Assembly (NCBI RefSeq): GCF_026625565.1
Contig: NZ_CP112998.1
Location: 5,544,001 to 5,608,000, forward strand
From: Dyadobacter pollutisoli
GTDB lineage: Bacteria > Bacteroidota > Bacteroidia > Cytophagales > Spirosomataceae
Length of the DNA: 64,000 nucleotides
Direction of reading: 5' to 3'
Shown: piece by piece, positions 25,921 to 34,130 of the stretch
How the letters are laid out: the number at the start of each line of letters is the position of its first letter
How positions within the stretch are numbered: position 1 is the first letter of the stretch
The notes under the pieces: generated by a model
What the model was told of the DNA's origin: nothing
Seen by the model: only the letters and a program-made list of their open reading frames with translations
Database searches by the model: none
Made by a program: the position numbers and the translations under genes

Positions 25921-27195
25921 ATGTCATATATAGAGCCGGCTCCGATCAAGGACAAAGAAAATCCTCTGGAGTCAATGATGCAAAGATTTGATAAGGCAGT
26001 AGACCTCCTCGGGATTTCGGAAGAAATGTACCACATATTAAAAGTGCCGCGTAAGCAAGTGATTGTCGGACTGCCTGTTACAATGGACTCTGGCCAGATC
26101 AGGACTTTTGAAGGTTACCGGGTTATACATTCCACCATTCTCGGCCCCAGTAAAGGAGGCATTCGTTTTGATCCGGATGTGAACCTGGACGAGGTAAGGG
26201 CTCTTGCTGCCTGGATGACCTGGAAATGTGCCGTGGTTGACATTCCTTACGGCGGTGCCAAAGGTGGCGTAGCCTGTAACCCCAGAGAAATGTCTGCCGG
26301 AGAAATGGAGCGCTTAATGCGTGCGTACACCACCGCATTACTGGATGTTTTCGGCCCCGATCAGGATATTCCCGCGCCGGACATGGGTACCGGACCCAGA
26401 GAAATGGCCTGGCTGATGGATGAGTATTCCAAATCCAAAGGAATGACGATACCGGCCGTTGTTACAGGCAAACCACTGGTACTGGGAGGCTCGCTTGGAC
26501 GTACAGAAGCGACCGGTCGCGGGGTAATGGTATCGGCACTCGCAGGTATGGAGAAATTACGGATCAACCCATACCGCGCTACTGCGGTGGTGCAGGGGTT
26601 TGGCAATGTAGGTTCTCACGCCGCATTGCTCCTGCGCGAACGTGGCGTATCTATTCATGCGATCAGCGATATTTCGGGAGCTTACTACAACGGCAAAGGA
26701 ATTGATGTGGCCGATGCAGTGGCTTATCGCGACCGTAACAGAGGTTCACTGGAAGGTTACGGTGGCGCAGAAATGATCCCGGGCGACGACTTACTTACAT
26801 TGCCGGTTGATGTGCTCGTACCGGCCGCGAAAGAAGACGTCATTACCCGCAAAAATGTATCAGGGATTCAGGCAAAGATGATTGTCGAAGGAGCCAACGG
26901 CCCTACCTCTTCCAAAGCCGATGACATTATCAATGAAAAAGGAATTATGGTCGTTCCCGACATTCTTGCCAATGCCGGCGGTGTTACGGTTTCGTATTTC
27001 GAATGGGTACAGAACCGGATCGGTTACAAATGGACGCTGGAACGCATCAACCGCCGCACCGACCGTATTATGAAGGATTCTTTCGACAAAGTGTACGAGA
27101 CTTCATTAAAATACAAAGTATCGTTGCGGATAGCAGCTTATATCGTGGCGATTGATAAGGTATCCAGCACCTACAAATATCGCGGCGGGTTCTGA
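25921..27195 (+). CDS. gdhA: Glu/Leu/Phe/Val family dehydrogenase (probable glutamate dehydrogenase)
   Basis: A 424-residue NAD(P)-dependent amino-acid dehydrogenase of the hexameric GDH type, interconverting glutamate and 2-oxoglutarate plus ammonia. Visible are GPSKGGIRFDPDVNLDEVRALA (substrate-binding Lys), MTWKCAVVDIPYGGAKGGV (catalytic Lys region), PAPDMGTG with the conserved Asp, and the Rossmann motif GFGNVGSHAA. NILANAGGVTVSYFEW closes the active site. Length fits the short GdhA/GudB class. It has its own promoter and a weak terminator. The exact substrate is inferred from family frequency. Confidence 0.93.
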   Translation: MSYIEPAPIKDKENPLESMMQRFDKAVDLLGISEEMYHILKVPRKQVIVGLPVTMDSGQIRTFEGYRVIHSTILGPSKGGIRFDPDVNLDEVRALAAWMTWKCAVVDIPYGGAKGGVACNPREMSAGEMERLMRAYTTALLDVFGPDQDIPAPDMGTGPREMAWLMDEYSKSKGMTIPAVVTGKPLVLGGSLGRTEATGRGVMVSALAGMEKLRINPYRATAVVQGFGNVGSHAALLLRERGVSIHAISDISGAYYNGKGIDVADAVAYRDRNRGSLEGYGGAEMIPGDDLLTLPVDVLVPAAKEDVITRKNVSGIQAKMIVEGANGPTSSKADDIINEKGIMVVPDILANAGGVTVSYFEWVQNRIGYKWTLERINRRTDRIMKDSFDKVYETSLKYKVSLRIAAYIVAIDKVSSTYKYRGGF

Positions 27196-27219
27196 TTACA
27201 AAAACAGCAAGTCATAGAG

Positions 27220-27250
27220 GGCAGCTTTTCGAAAGGGAGGCTGCTTTTAA
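27220..27250 (+). terminator. Probable terminator of gdhA
   Basis: GCAGC (27221-27225) pairs with GCTGC (27240-27244), with an inner CTTTTCGAAAG mini-stem and a T-run after the second arm. The stem is short and slightly bulged, so confidence is moderate. Confidence 0.6.
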
Positions 27251-27322
27251 TTTTATCCGGTTTGAAGTAGGCGCAACATTAACAATTAATTAATAAATGG
27301 AGGCCTGAGGGGGAAATAGGGT

Positions 27323-27350
27323 TTTGTTAAAAACAGAATTATTAACTTTG
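27323..27350 (+). promoter_or_regulatory. Promoter of the histidine kinase gene
   Basis: TTTG at 27323-27326 and TAACTTTG at 27343-27350 with a 16-base spacer, slightly short for the consensus. Transcription would start near 27356, giving a leader of about 80 bases. Confidence 0.5.
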
Positions 27351-27436
27351 AGGCTATAAAGTGCAGTCCCTTTTTCATATCAAAATTTGCTGGTTAACCG
27401 TTTGCTGCTCAGCCCAAAGCCTTTCCTAATGCAATC

Positions 27437-28528
27437 ATGTCACTAAGCCCGCGTTTCATTGCCATCATATTGGCATTCCTGATATCGTTGATCACCACTA
27501 CATTTCTGGCTTTTGTGGAGGGCGTTTCCAAAGGTATGCTCTTCGTCTCGGCCATTTCGTCTTTCATATCTTCCTTCTTTCTGGTTCTTTACACCGTTGA
27601 CATACTGGTTTTCCGCGAGGTTAACAAAATGTACAGGACCATTCACAAGCTCAAAATGAAGGATTTTAACCTCGCGCCGCGCAAAAAGCTGATCCGCGAG
27701 TCTAATCCTTTGAAGACGATCAATGATGAGATCTTTGTGTATGTTACCAAGAAACAAAAGGAGATCGATGAGCTGAAAAAGCTTGAACTCTTCCGTCGTG
27801 AATTTCTGGCGGATGTTTCCCACGAATTCAAAACACCCATTTTCGCGGCACAAGGCTTTATCCACACATTGCTCGATGGAGCTATGGATGATGAAAACGT
27901 GAGAGAGCGCTTCCTCGTTAAAGCCGCCAAAAACCTGGACAGCCTGGATGTGCTGGTAAAAGATCTGCTGGTGCTGTCACAAATGGAGACCGGCGATATT
28001 AAAATGAACATTGTGCCGATGGATATCCGGCTGCTTACCACGAATATTTTCAGCAGATTGGAAAACATCGCGACAGACCGGAATGTCACATTAAGGGTTA
28101 AACCAGACGACCTTCCAGAGGTGTGGGTGAAAGCGGACGCTGACCGACTGGAACAGGTAATGCTTAACCTGATCGAAAACGCAATTAAGTACGGAAACGA
28201 AGGAGGAAAAGTGATCGTCCATTTCAATGAAGGCAAAAAATATGTGGAGATCGCGGTGCGGGATAATGGCCCGGGCATCCCATATGAGCATTTGAACCGT
28301 ATCTTCGAGCGTTTTTACCGGGTCGATAAAAGCCGGAGCAAAGACATCGGCGGTACCGGGCTAGGCCTGGCGATTGTGAAGCACATTCTGAATGCACATG
28401 ATACCAAAATTGCTGTCATGTCGAAGCCTGAAAAAGGAACAACGTTCTCATTTAAGTTAGAAAAGGCATATATCAGCCTTGTAACAGATAATAGTGCGCA
28501 AGATCCGGTATCACAATTGAATCCATAA
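27437..28528 (+). CDS. Orphan sensor histidine kinase (PhoR-like)
   Basis: A 363-residue membrane histidine kinase. Two TM helices at about 6-28 and 34-57 leave almost no periplasmic loop, so it probably senses within the membrane or through partners. A coiled linker precedes the dimerisation motif FLADVSHEFKTPIFAAQGF with phospho-acceptor His129. The ATPase domain has the N box (NLIENAIKYGNEGG), G1 (DNGPGIP), F box (IFERFYRVDKSRS) and G2 (GGTGLGLAIVKHIL), all intact. No response regulator is adjacent, so the partner is elsewhere. PhoR-like is the nearest general class. Confidence 0.92.
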   Translation: MSLSPRFIAIILAFLISLITTTFLAFVEGVSKGMLFVSAISSFISSFFLVLYTVDILVFREVNKMYRTIHKLKMKDFNLAPRKKLIRESNPLKTINDEIFVYVTKKQKEIDELKKLELFRREFLADVSHEFKTPIFAAQGFIHTLLDGAMDDENVRERFLVKAAKNLDSLDVLVKDLLVLSQMETGDIKMNIVPMDIRLLTTNIFSRLENIATDRNVTLRVKPDDLPEVWVKADADRLEQVMLNLIENAIKYGNEGGKVIVHFNEGKKYVEIAVRDNGPGIPYEHLNRIFERFYRVDKSRSKDIGGTGLGLAIVKHILNAHDTKIAVMSKPEKGTTFSFKLEKAYISLVTDNSAQDPVSQLNP

Positions 28529-28557
28529 TACATTTTTAACTCCATAAACCATTATTC

Positions 28558-28857
28558 ATGTTTGTACATAACGTATTTTTTTGGCTAAAAGAAAAAGATA
28601 ACGAAGAAGCGAGACAAGCGCTGCTAGCAGGAATCAAATCACTTGAAGCGATAGAATCCATTGAATCCGTATATATTGGCCCTCCTGCTGCGACCCGTCG
28701 CCCGGTGATCGATGCTACCTACGATTTTGCAGAAATTCTGGTATTTGCTGACGAAGCTGCTCATGATGTATATCAGGTACACCCACTTCACACGAAGTTT
28801 GTGGCAGATTGCGCCCACCTTTGGGAGCGTGTGCTGATCTACGATGTAGAGGCATAG
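28558..28857 (+). CDS. Dabb family stress-responsive alpha/beta-barrel protein
   Basis: A 99-residue ferredoxin-like domain protein. FVHNVFFWLKEKDNEEAR is the usual first strand and helix, IESVYIGPPAATRRPVIDATYDFAEILVFADEAAHDVYQVHPLHTKFV the core with the conserved HP..H segment near the C-terminus. Dabb proteins dimerise into a barrel and are linked to stress or small-molecule chemistry in various hosts; no reaction can be assigned here. It is followed by the DnaA-box-rich gap. Confidence 0.9.
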   Translation: MFVHNVFFWLKEKDNEEARQALLAGIKSLEAIESIESVYIGPPAATRRPVIDATYDFAEILVFADEAAHDVYQVHPLHTKFVADCAHLWERVLIYDVEA

Positions 28858-28871
28858 CCAAAAGCAAATGT

Positions 28872-29003
28872 TTGTTAACAAGTTATCCACACACTACTTG
28901 TTGATAACTTGTTAACAACCTTCTAAAACAGCCATTTTCAATCAATTAAAGAACATTTACAACTAAGCAACAGTGTGGATAACTTTGTCACGCGTGTTGA
29001 TTA
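28872..29003. other. DnaA-box cluster with long inverted repeat (candidate replication-related site)
   Basis: This non-coding patch holds two perfect DnaA 9-mers in opposite orientation: TTATCCACA at 28883-28891 and TGTGGATAA at 28974-28982. It also has a common variant, TGTTGATAA at 28899-28907, and a weaker TGTTGATTA at 28995-29003. A 16-bp perfect inverted repeat (28872-28887 with 28903-28918) embeds the first two boxes. An AT-rich stretch lies at 28920-28970. This is what an oriC or DnaA-titration site looks like, but no dnaA, dnaN or gid gene is in the window and no GC-skew switch could be computed. Confidence 0.45.
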
Positions 29004-29081
29004 GCACTTCTTCCGCTCTGGCCTCAGGCACTTTTACTCCGGTATATTCGTTTTATAATTAGTACAAAACGCACTAACACC

Positions 29082-29381
29082 GTGAAAACAAATAGAATCA
29101 TGCTGTCAATTATCGTTACGGTCATTGCAGTCATAAGCATTTCATCCTGTACATACAGATCTTACAGTCCCGGATACGACTACGGTTACCGGCACGGATA
29201 CAGGTACTATCACGTACCGCCTCCACCTCCGAGAGTAGTGGTGGTAAGACCTGCGCATCCGAGAGTAATCCACGCCGACCGTTACAGATCGAGCCGGCAC
29301 AACGATAAGGTCTACAGAAAGCAGTACAGAAGCGGAAACCACTACGGTAACAACGGACGTAGCAGAGGCCCCAGGAGATAA
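29082..29381 (+). CDS. Small Tyr/Arg/His-rich lipoprotein
   Basis: A 99-residue putative lipoprotein: hydrophobic signal and lipobox ISSC with Cys23, then a low-complexity stretch rich in Tyr, Gly, Arg, His and Pro (YGYRHGYRYYHVPPPPPRVVVV) and a basic C-terminus. GTG at 29082 is chosen because it adds the basic n-region; an ATG at 29100 is possible. The composition is typical of many envelope proteins of Bacteroidota without known function. A terminator hairpin follows directly. Confidence 0.6.
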   Translation: MKTNRIMLSIIVTVIAVISISSCTYRSYSPGYDYGYRHGYRYYHVPPPPPRVVVVRPAHPRVIHADRYRSSRHNDKVYRKQYRSGNHYGNNGRSRGPRR

Positions 29382-29403
29382 ACAGAGCATCATTTAAGAA
29401 TAA

Positions 29404-29455
29404 AAAAGGTGATAAGCAGAGAGATAAATCTTTGCTTGTCACCTTTTCTTTTATT
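29404..29455 (+). terminator. Terminator between the lipoprotein and the FAAL gene
   Basis: AAAAGGTGATAAGCA (29404-29418) pairs over 15 positions (one G-T pair) with 29433-29447, and TTCTTTTATTTTT follows. The terminator sequence overlaps the candidate promoter of the next gene. Confidence 0.8.
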
Positions 29456-29459
29456 TTTG
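29431..29459 (+). promoter_or_regulatory. Candidate promoter of the FAAL cluster
   Basis: TTTG at 29431-29434, a 17-base spacer and TATTTTTG at 29452-29459. Transcription would begin at about 29465, the A of the FAAL start codon, so the mRNA could be leaderless. The overlap with a terminator stem makes this tentative. Confidence 0.4.
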
Positions 29460-29464
29460 CTTTT

Positions 29465-31108
29465 ATGGATATACTTGAAATACTGGAATCGAATGCAAAT
29501 TTATATCCTGATAAGCTAGCATACGGATTCATCGGCAAAGAAGGAGAACTAACTGAACAGCTGCATTATCAGCAATTACATCAACAAGTATGGGCGGCAT
29601 CAAGGCAATTGAAAGCCAGGTATGAGGCACATTCGCGGGTTATTATACTGCTGCCCACGGAAGCTTCATTTATCAGGTTTTTTCTGGCGTCCCTGCAGGC
29701 TGAGCTTATCGCCGTACCTTGCCCCATCGGGTACTCCGAGTCCGGTATTACCCGTATCCTCAACATTATCAGTGATTGTGCCGCGTCGGGCATTATTACC
29801 AATAAAAAAACACACAAAATGCTTTTTCAGCGACAGAACGACGCTTCCAAAGCATTACAGGAAGAAAGTATCGACTGGTTTTTCACCGATGACTTTTTAC
29901 CGGAAATGATTCCCTTTGAAATAACAGAAAGAAAAACGGACAACAGCCAGCCAGCCTATCTTCAATACACCTCGGGCTCAACGAACCGCCCGAAAGGCGT
30001 GATGGTGAGCCATTCCAACCTGGTTGCCAACCTCAGCGCGATTAACAACTGCTTTGGGCGTACGGCCAGCGATGTGTCCGTTACCTGGCTGCCGCATTAT
30101 CACGACATGGGCCTGGTCGACGGTCTTTTATCGCCCATTTATACTGGTGGCACAGGAATAGCGATCTCGCCACTTTTATTTATTACAAAACCCTTTTTAC
30201 TTCTTCAGGCGATCAGTCAGTACCGGGCAGGCTTCTGCGGCGGGCCCGGGTTCGGCCTGGACCATTGCATTGCCCGAATACCTGCCGAACAACTGGCTAC
30301 ATTAGATCTGAGCAGTATGCGTGTGCTGTACGTCGGTGCCGAACCGATCCGGATTTCGACTTTGGAAAGATTTGCAGAAGCTGCACGGGTTACCGGTTTT
30401 AGGCGCAACAGCCTTGTTCCTGCATACGGACTGGCCGAAGCCACATTGGCTGTAAGCCTGCATCTGAACGGGACACCTATGATTTACCAAAAAATCCCAG
30501 GTTCCGGCACCAAAGACGTGGTAGCCTGCGGCCCGCCTGTCGAATTTACGGAGGTACTCATTGTGGAACCCGAACAAAAAACGATTGTGGACGACACCCA
30601 AGTCGGTGAGATATGGGTAAAGAATCATGCTGTGGCGCTGGGCTACTGGAAAAACGAGAATGAAACTAACAGGATTTTCAAAGCGTTTACGAGTTGTGGA
30701 AAAGGACCTTTCCTGAGAACAGGCGATCTCGGTTTTATGGAAAATGGCCAACTCTTTATCACCGGGCGTACCAAAGAACTCATTATCATCCGGGGAGTCA
30801 ATTATTATCCACAGGATATTGAAGAAATTGTAAGCGAATGTCATGAGGATATTCAGCCCAATGCGACAGCAGCATTTTCAGTAGAAACGGCACAGGGCGA
30901 GGCGCTAATGATTGTAACCGAAGTAAGGCGTGTGGTACAGCAGGATGAGGACATGGAGTCCATTAAAACCCGTGTTGCCCATAGTGTAGGACTGGCTTTT
31001 GGTTTGATACCACACAAAGTAATTTTGATACAACCAGGCAAACTTCCCAAAACTTCCAGCGGTAAAATCCAGAGACTGAAAGCACGGGAAGTCTTCGCCG
31101 AATGGTAA
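29465..31108 (+). CDS. Fatty-acyl-AMP ligase (FAAL), entry enzyme of the acyl-transfer cluster
   Basis: A 547-residue ANL-superfamily enzyme that adenylates a fatty acid and, in FAAL fashion, loads it on a carrier protein. YLQYTSGSTNRPKGVM (166-180) is the ATP loop; LPHYHDMGL, SLVPAYGLAEATLAV, and GYWKNENETNRIF are FAAL-like segments. The C-terminal hinge is TGDLGFMENGQLFITGRTKE and the catalytic lysine is Lys534 in PKTSSGK. The FAAL-style RGVNYYPQDIE is present. The start is the ATG at 29465; the longer frame from a TTG at 29432 runs through a terminator. It is the first gene of a series with ACP, P450, MBOAT and SGNH genes, where it takes the place of DltA. Confidence 0.9.
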   Translation: MDILEILESNANLYPDKLAYGFIGKEGELTEQLHYQQLHQQVWAASRQLKARYEAHSRVIILLPTEASFIRFFLASLQAELIAVPCPIGYSESGITRILNIISDCAASGIITNKKTHKMLFQRQNDASKALQEESIDWFFTDDFLPEMIPFEITERKTDNSQPAYLQYTSGSTNRPKGVMVSHSNLVANLSAINNCFGRTASDVSVTWLPHYHDMGLVDGLLSPIYTGGTGIAISPLLFITKPFLLLQAISQYRAGFCGGPGFGLDHCIARIPAEQLATLDLSSMRVLYVGAEPIRISTLERFAEAARVTGFRRNSLVPAYGLAEATLAVSLHLNGTPMIYQKIPGSGTKDVVACGPPVEFTEVLIVEPEQKTIVDDTQVGEIWVKNHAVALGYWKNENETNRIFKAFTSCGKGPFLRTGDLGFMENGQLFITGRTKELIIIRGVNYYPQDIEEIVSECHEDIQPNATAAFSVETAQGEALMIVTEVRRVVQQDEDMESIKTRVAHSVGLAFGLIPHKVILIQPGKLPKTSSGKIQRLKAREVFAEW

Positions 31109-31218
31109 TTTATAGTTACCAGACAGTTACATAAATTTCATCCCGCTTTTAAAGCAAAAAGTTTGATGTTAATTTCACGATATTAAATATTTTACCTCTC
31201 CATTGAATTAACAAATTG

Positions 31219-31467
31219 ATGACTAAAAACTTTAATGAAATTTCCGGCTGGATAGTCGAACGGATTTCCGAACATGCTGAAATTGATCCCTCAGAAGTGG
31301 CTCTGGACACTGATATCGTCAATTTCCGCCTTGACTCTTTGCTACTTGTCAGCATTACATCGGAGCTGGAAGAGTGGCTTGGGATGGAACTTAACCCGTC
31401 TCTTTTCTGGGAAATGGGTACCATTGCCGCTACCACCAACTGGATTCTTGAAAATCAGGAAGTATAA
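31219..31467 (+). CDS. Acyl carrier protein of the FAAL/MBOAT cluster
   Basis: An 82-residue acidic carrier protein. The phosphopantetheine serine is Ser40 in FRLDSLLLVSITSELEEWLG; the flanking helix pattern and VALDTDIVNFRLDSL are canonical. The ATG at 31219 is used, one codon after an in-frame TTG. It lies 110 bases after the FAAL gene and 50 before the P450 gene, so it is the obvious acceptor of the activated acyl group. It is more similar in form to polyketide-type discrete carriers and DltC than to the housekeeping AcpP, which normally sits with fabF. Confidence 0.92.
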   Translation: MTKNFNEISGWIVERISEHAEIDPSEVALDTDIVNFRLDSLLLVSITSELEEWLGMELNPSLFWEMGTIAATTNWILENQEV

Positions 31468-31517
31468 ATTGTCCTTTTTTTTCTTGGATGATATAAAGGT
31501 TTACTCAAATTCCCTTT

Positions 31518-32711
31518 ATGTCTGTAGCGGCCATCTGGTCATCTCAAAGCGAGATTAATCAAAACTATTCTGAACTGATCGGTCATGTAAGAAAATCAGA
31601 TCCGGTTCACTTCAATATGTTCGGTGATTTGGTAGTCATGGATTACCGAAATGTCAAGAAGATTTTCTCAGATTCGGAGAATTTTAGAAATTTTGACTTT
31701 ACTGAAAGATTCAGAATAGTATCAGCCATTGCCAACAATGACCCTGGATTGCTGCAATTTGGTGAAAGCCTTAGTCACTGGCTTTTGTTCATGAACGGTG
31801 AAAAACATGCGGAACACAGACGATTTGTGAACCAAAAGTTTTATCAGGCCAATTATGAACAAATTACATATGAGGCAATAGACGAAGTTCTCAATACATT
31901 AAAAAGCCGTGGAGAGGCTGACCTGGTAGAAATGGCGCGGCAATTCAGCTTTTTGATGATTAGTAAAATCATTGGCCTGAAAAGCTCCGACTTTGATTTT
32001 ATTCAGAAATTCTCCTACGTGATCACATTGATTTTCGAGAAAACACTGGGCGTCAAGGATCTGCTGGAATGTGCGAATATGTCGGGTCAGTTTCACAGCT
32101 ACCTTTCAGAAACATTCAGTCGTCAGGAAACCGAGCTCACTAACAGCCTGTTACTGGAAATGAGGGATATAATGGGTGGTGAGCGGGCGCTTAGGCTCAT
32201 CGGTACCTGGGAGTTTCTGGTCAATGCCGCCACGGAGACTACTACATTACTATTGACAAGGAGTATCGCGACATTAATGATGAACCGGGACCAGCAAATC
32301 GATTGGAATACACATCATGATTGCGCCATCGCCATAGAAGAATTGATCCGTTACGTCAGCCCCGTCAACTGGATACCCCGCCAAATCCATCATGACATGG
32401 AGTTTGAAGGGTTCGAATTGAAGAAGGGAAAAACGGTGCTGCTTGGCATTGCGTCGGCCAACAGAGACCCTACGGTTTTTGACGATCCCGAAGCGTTTAT
32501 ACCTACCCGTAAACCCAATCCGCACATCGGTTTCGGCTTTGGCATTCACCATTGCCTGGGCGCCCGACTATCCCGCTTCGAGATGCAAAAATTTCTTCCC
32601 CGGTTTATGACTGCATTTCCTGATATCCGTCTCCATCCCGACAAACCAGGTCAATGGGATACCAAGGTGTTTTTCAGGGGCTACAAAAGTCTGCCCGTGC
32701 TTTTAAAATAA
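31518..32711 (+). CDS. Cytochrome P450 in the FAAL/ACP/MBOAT cluster
   Basis: A 397-residue soluble bacterial P450. The haem-binding loop is GFGFGIHHCLGARLSRFE with Cys346. The ExxR motif is Glu275-Leu-Ile-Arg278, and the I-helix is NAATETTTLLL, in which Ala replaces the usual second Gly before the acid-alcohol pair (Glu240, Thr241). No membrane anchor or fused reductase is present, so a ferredoxin system from elsewhere is needed. Its place directly after an ACP suggests it oxidises the ACP-bound acyl chain, as BioI and Skyllamycin-type P450s do on carriers; this is inference. The MBOAT gene begins 3 bases after its stop. Confidence 0.93.
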   Translation: MSVAAIWSSQSEINQNYSELIGHVRKSDPVHFNMFGDLVVMDYRNVKKIFSDSENFRNFDFTERFRIVSAIANNDPGLLQFGESLSHWLLFMNGEKHAEHRRFVNQKFYQANYEQITYEAIDEVLNTLKSRGEADLVEMARQFSFLMISKIIGLKSSDFDFIQKFSYVITLIFEKTLGVKDLLECANMSGQFHSYLSETFSRQETELTNSLLLEMRDIMGGERALRLIGTWEFLVNAATETTTLLLTRSIATLMMNRDQQIDWNTHHDCAIAIEELIRYVSPVNWIPRQIHHDMEFEGFELKKGKTVLLGIASANRDPTVFDDPEAFIPTRKPNPHIGFGFGIHHCLGARLSRFEMQKFLPRFMTAFPDIRLHPDKPGQWDTKVFFRGYKSLPVLLK

Positions 32712-32714
32712 AGC

Positions 32715-34127
32715 ATGATGATCAAATTCACCGATTTTTCGTACTTCCTTCTACTATTCCTGATCGTCCCGGTTTATTACAAAGTCCCGGATGCAAAAAA
32801 ATGGGTCTTTCTACTGATACTCAGCACACTGTTTAATGCTGGATGGAGCGGTAAATACCTGCCGGTATGGCTTATCCTGGTGGGGATTTGTTATGTGGCA
32901 GGTAAGTATCTGGGCAATCAGGCATATTCCAAAAAACAGCGAAAGACATTGCTCGTCATTTCAATCGTCATTTGCCTGCTTCCTCTTCTTTTTTTCAAAT
33001 ATCTGGTCCCGATCAATAATTCAATGTCGCCGGTATCACTCAACTGGCTGGCCCCCATTGGTATCTCTTACTATACTTTCCTGATCATCGGGTACCTCAC
33101 CGATGTTCATCGGCGATATATCAAACCAGAAAATCACTTGGGCTACCTGGCGCTGTATCTTGGGTTTTTCCCCACATTGCTGGCAGGCCCGCTCGAACGC
33201 GCACGACAACTTATCCCTCAGCTCCGCAATCCGGCTGCCTATCAGGAGGAAAATATCAAAGCAGGTATTTATTTCATCATCTGGGGATTGTTCAAAAAAA
33301 TAGTGCTGGCAGCAAGGTTCGCGGACATCACTAATCCGGTATTTGACGAGCCTGGAAAGTACACGGGTATTTCGGTAACACTGGCCATTCTGCTTTTTTC
33401 GGTACAGCTGTATTGCGACTTTTCGGGGTATTGCGACATCGCAATGGGATCCGCCAGATTACTGGGGATCAAGCTGAGCAAAAACTTTTCAAATCGGTAC
33501 TATTTCACTCCGTCGCGCACAGAGTCGTGGACTTCATGGAATATCACGGTCACATCCTGGTTCCGTGATTACATATTTTTCAACATCAGCAAAGGTGTTA
33601 CCAACACCAAACGCCTCGAATTTAACCGGCTGCTCACTTTCATTATCACCGGACTATGGCACGGACCCAGCTGGTCATTTGTGATCTGGGGTTCTCTGCA
33701 ATGGGCTTACATTAATTTCGAAATGCGCACGAAGCAATTCTGGCAAAAATTCTATTCTTCGCTCGGCTTCACGATCGGTTCACAGGTACATTATGTTTGG
33801 CGGGTTGTGATCAGGCTCCTCACCGGTACATTGATCATGGGCTGGTTCCGTGCCGCGGAATTGAGCAGCGGGGTGAAATTGTACAGCAGTATGTTTGGTT
33901 TTACATCCGGCGCAACCTCATTGATTACCCCCAGCTTTTTTTTAGCCATTGCGTTATTTATAATCATGGATATTTTCAATTACAAAATGGGCGAAAAGGA
34001 AGATATCGCATCCTATCTGCTAAAAAAGCCTACGATCCGCCGAAGACTTTCCATGTTGCTGCTGGTTCAGCTGGTACTGATATTCGGGAGGATTACGGTA
34101 GCCAACTTTTACTATATCCAATTCTGA
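32715..34127 (+). CDS. MBOAT family O-acyltransferase (DltB/AlgI-like)
   Basis: A 470-residue polytopic inner-membrane protein. It has the MBOAT core APIGISYYTF, ERARQLIPQL, SVQLYCDFSGYCDIAMGSARLLG, SWNITVTSWFRDYIF and the catalytic LWHGPSW with His316. About 11-12 TM helices are apparent. DltB and AlgI carry an acyl or acetyl group from a cytoplasmic donor through the membrane to an extracytoplasmic acceptor system. Here the upstream ACP and FAAL point to an acyl-ACP donor, as in DltB. Tight spacing (3 bases from the P450, 3 bases to the next GTG) marks one operon. Confidence 0.93.
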   Translation: MMIKFTDFSYFLLLFLIVPVYYKVPDAKKWVFLLILSTLFNAGWSGKYLPVWLILVGICYVAGKYLGNQAYSKKQRKTLLVISIVICLLPLLFFKYLVPINNSMSPVSLNWLAPIGISYYTFLIIGYLTDVHRRYIKPENHLGYLALYLGFFPTLLAGPLERARQLIPQLRNPAAYQEENIKAGIYFIIWGLFKKIVLAARFADITNPVFDEPGKYTGISVTLAILLFSVQLYCDFSGYCDIAMGSARLLGIKLSKNFSNRYYFTPSRTESWTSWNITVTSWFRDYIFFNISKGVTNTKRLEFNRLLTFIITGLWHGPSWSFVIWGSLQWAYINFEMRTKQFWQKFYSSLGFTIGSQVHYVWRVVIRLLTGTLIMGWFRAAELSSGVKLYSSMFGFTSGATSLITPSFFLAIALFIIMDIFNYKMGEKEDIASYLLKKPTIRRRLSMLLLVQLVLIFGRITVANFYYIQF

Positions 34128-34130
34128 CAG

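Noticed and set aside
29082..29381. Tyr/Gly/His/Pro-rich repeats as a possible structural or metal-binding array
   Set aside because: The composition is low complexity, with no regular period or conserved ligand pattern; called only as a lipoprotein.
31219..31467. ACP as the housekeeping fatty-acid synthesis carrier
   Set aside because: No fab genes are nearby and it lies inside the FAAL/P450/MBOAT cluster.
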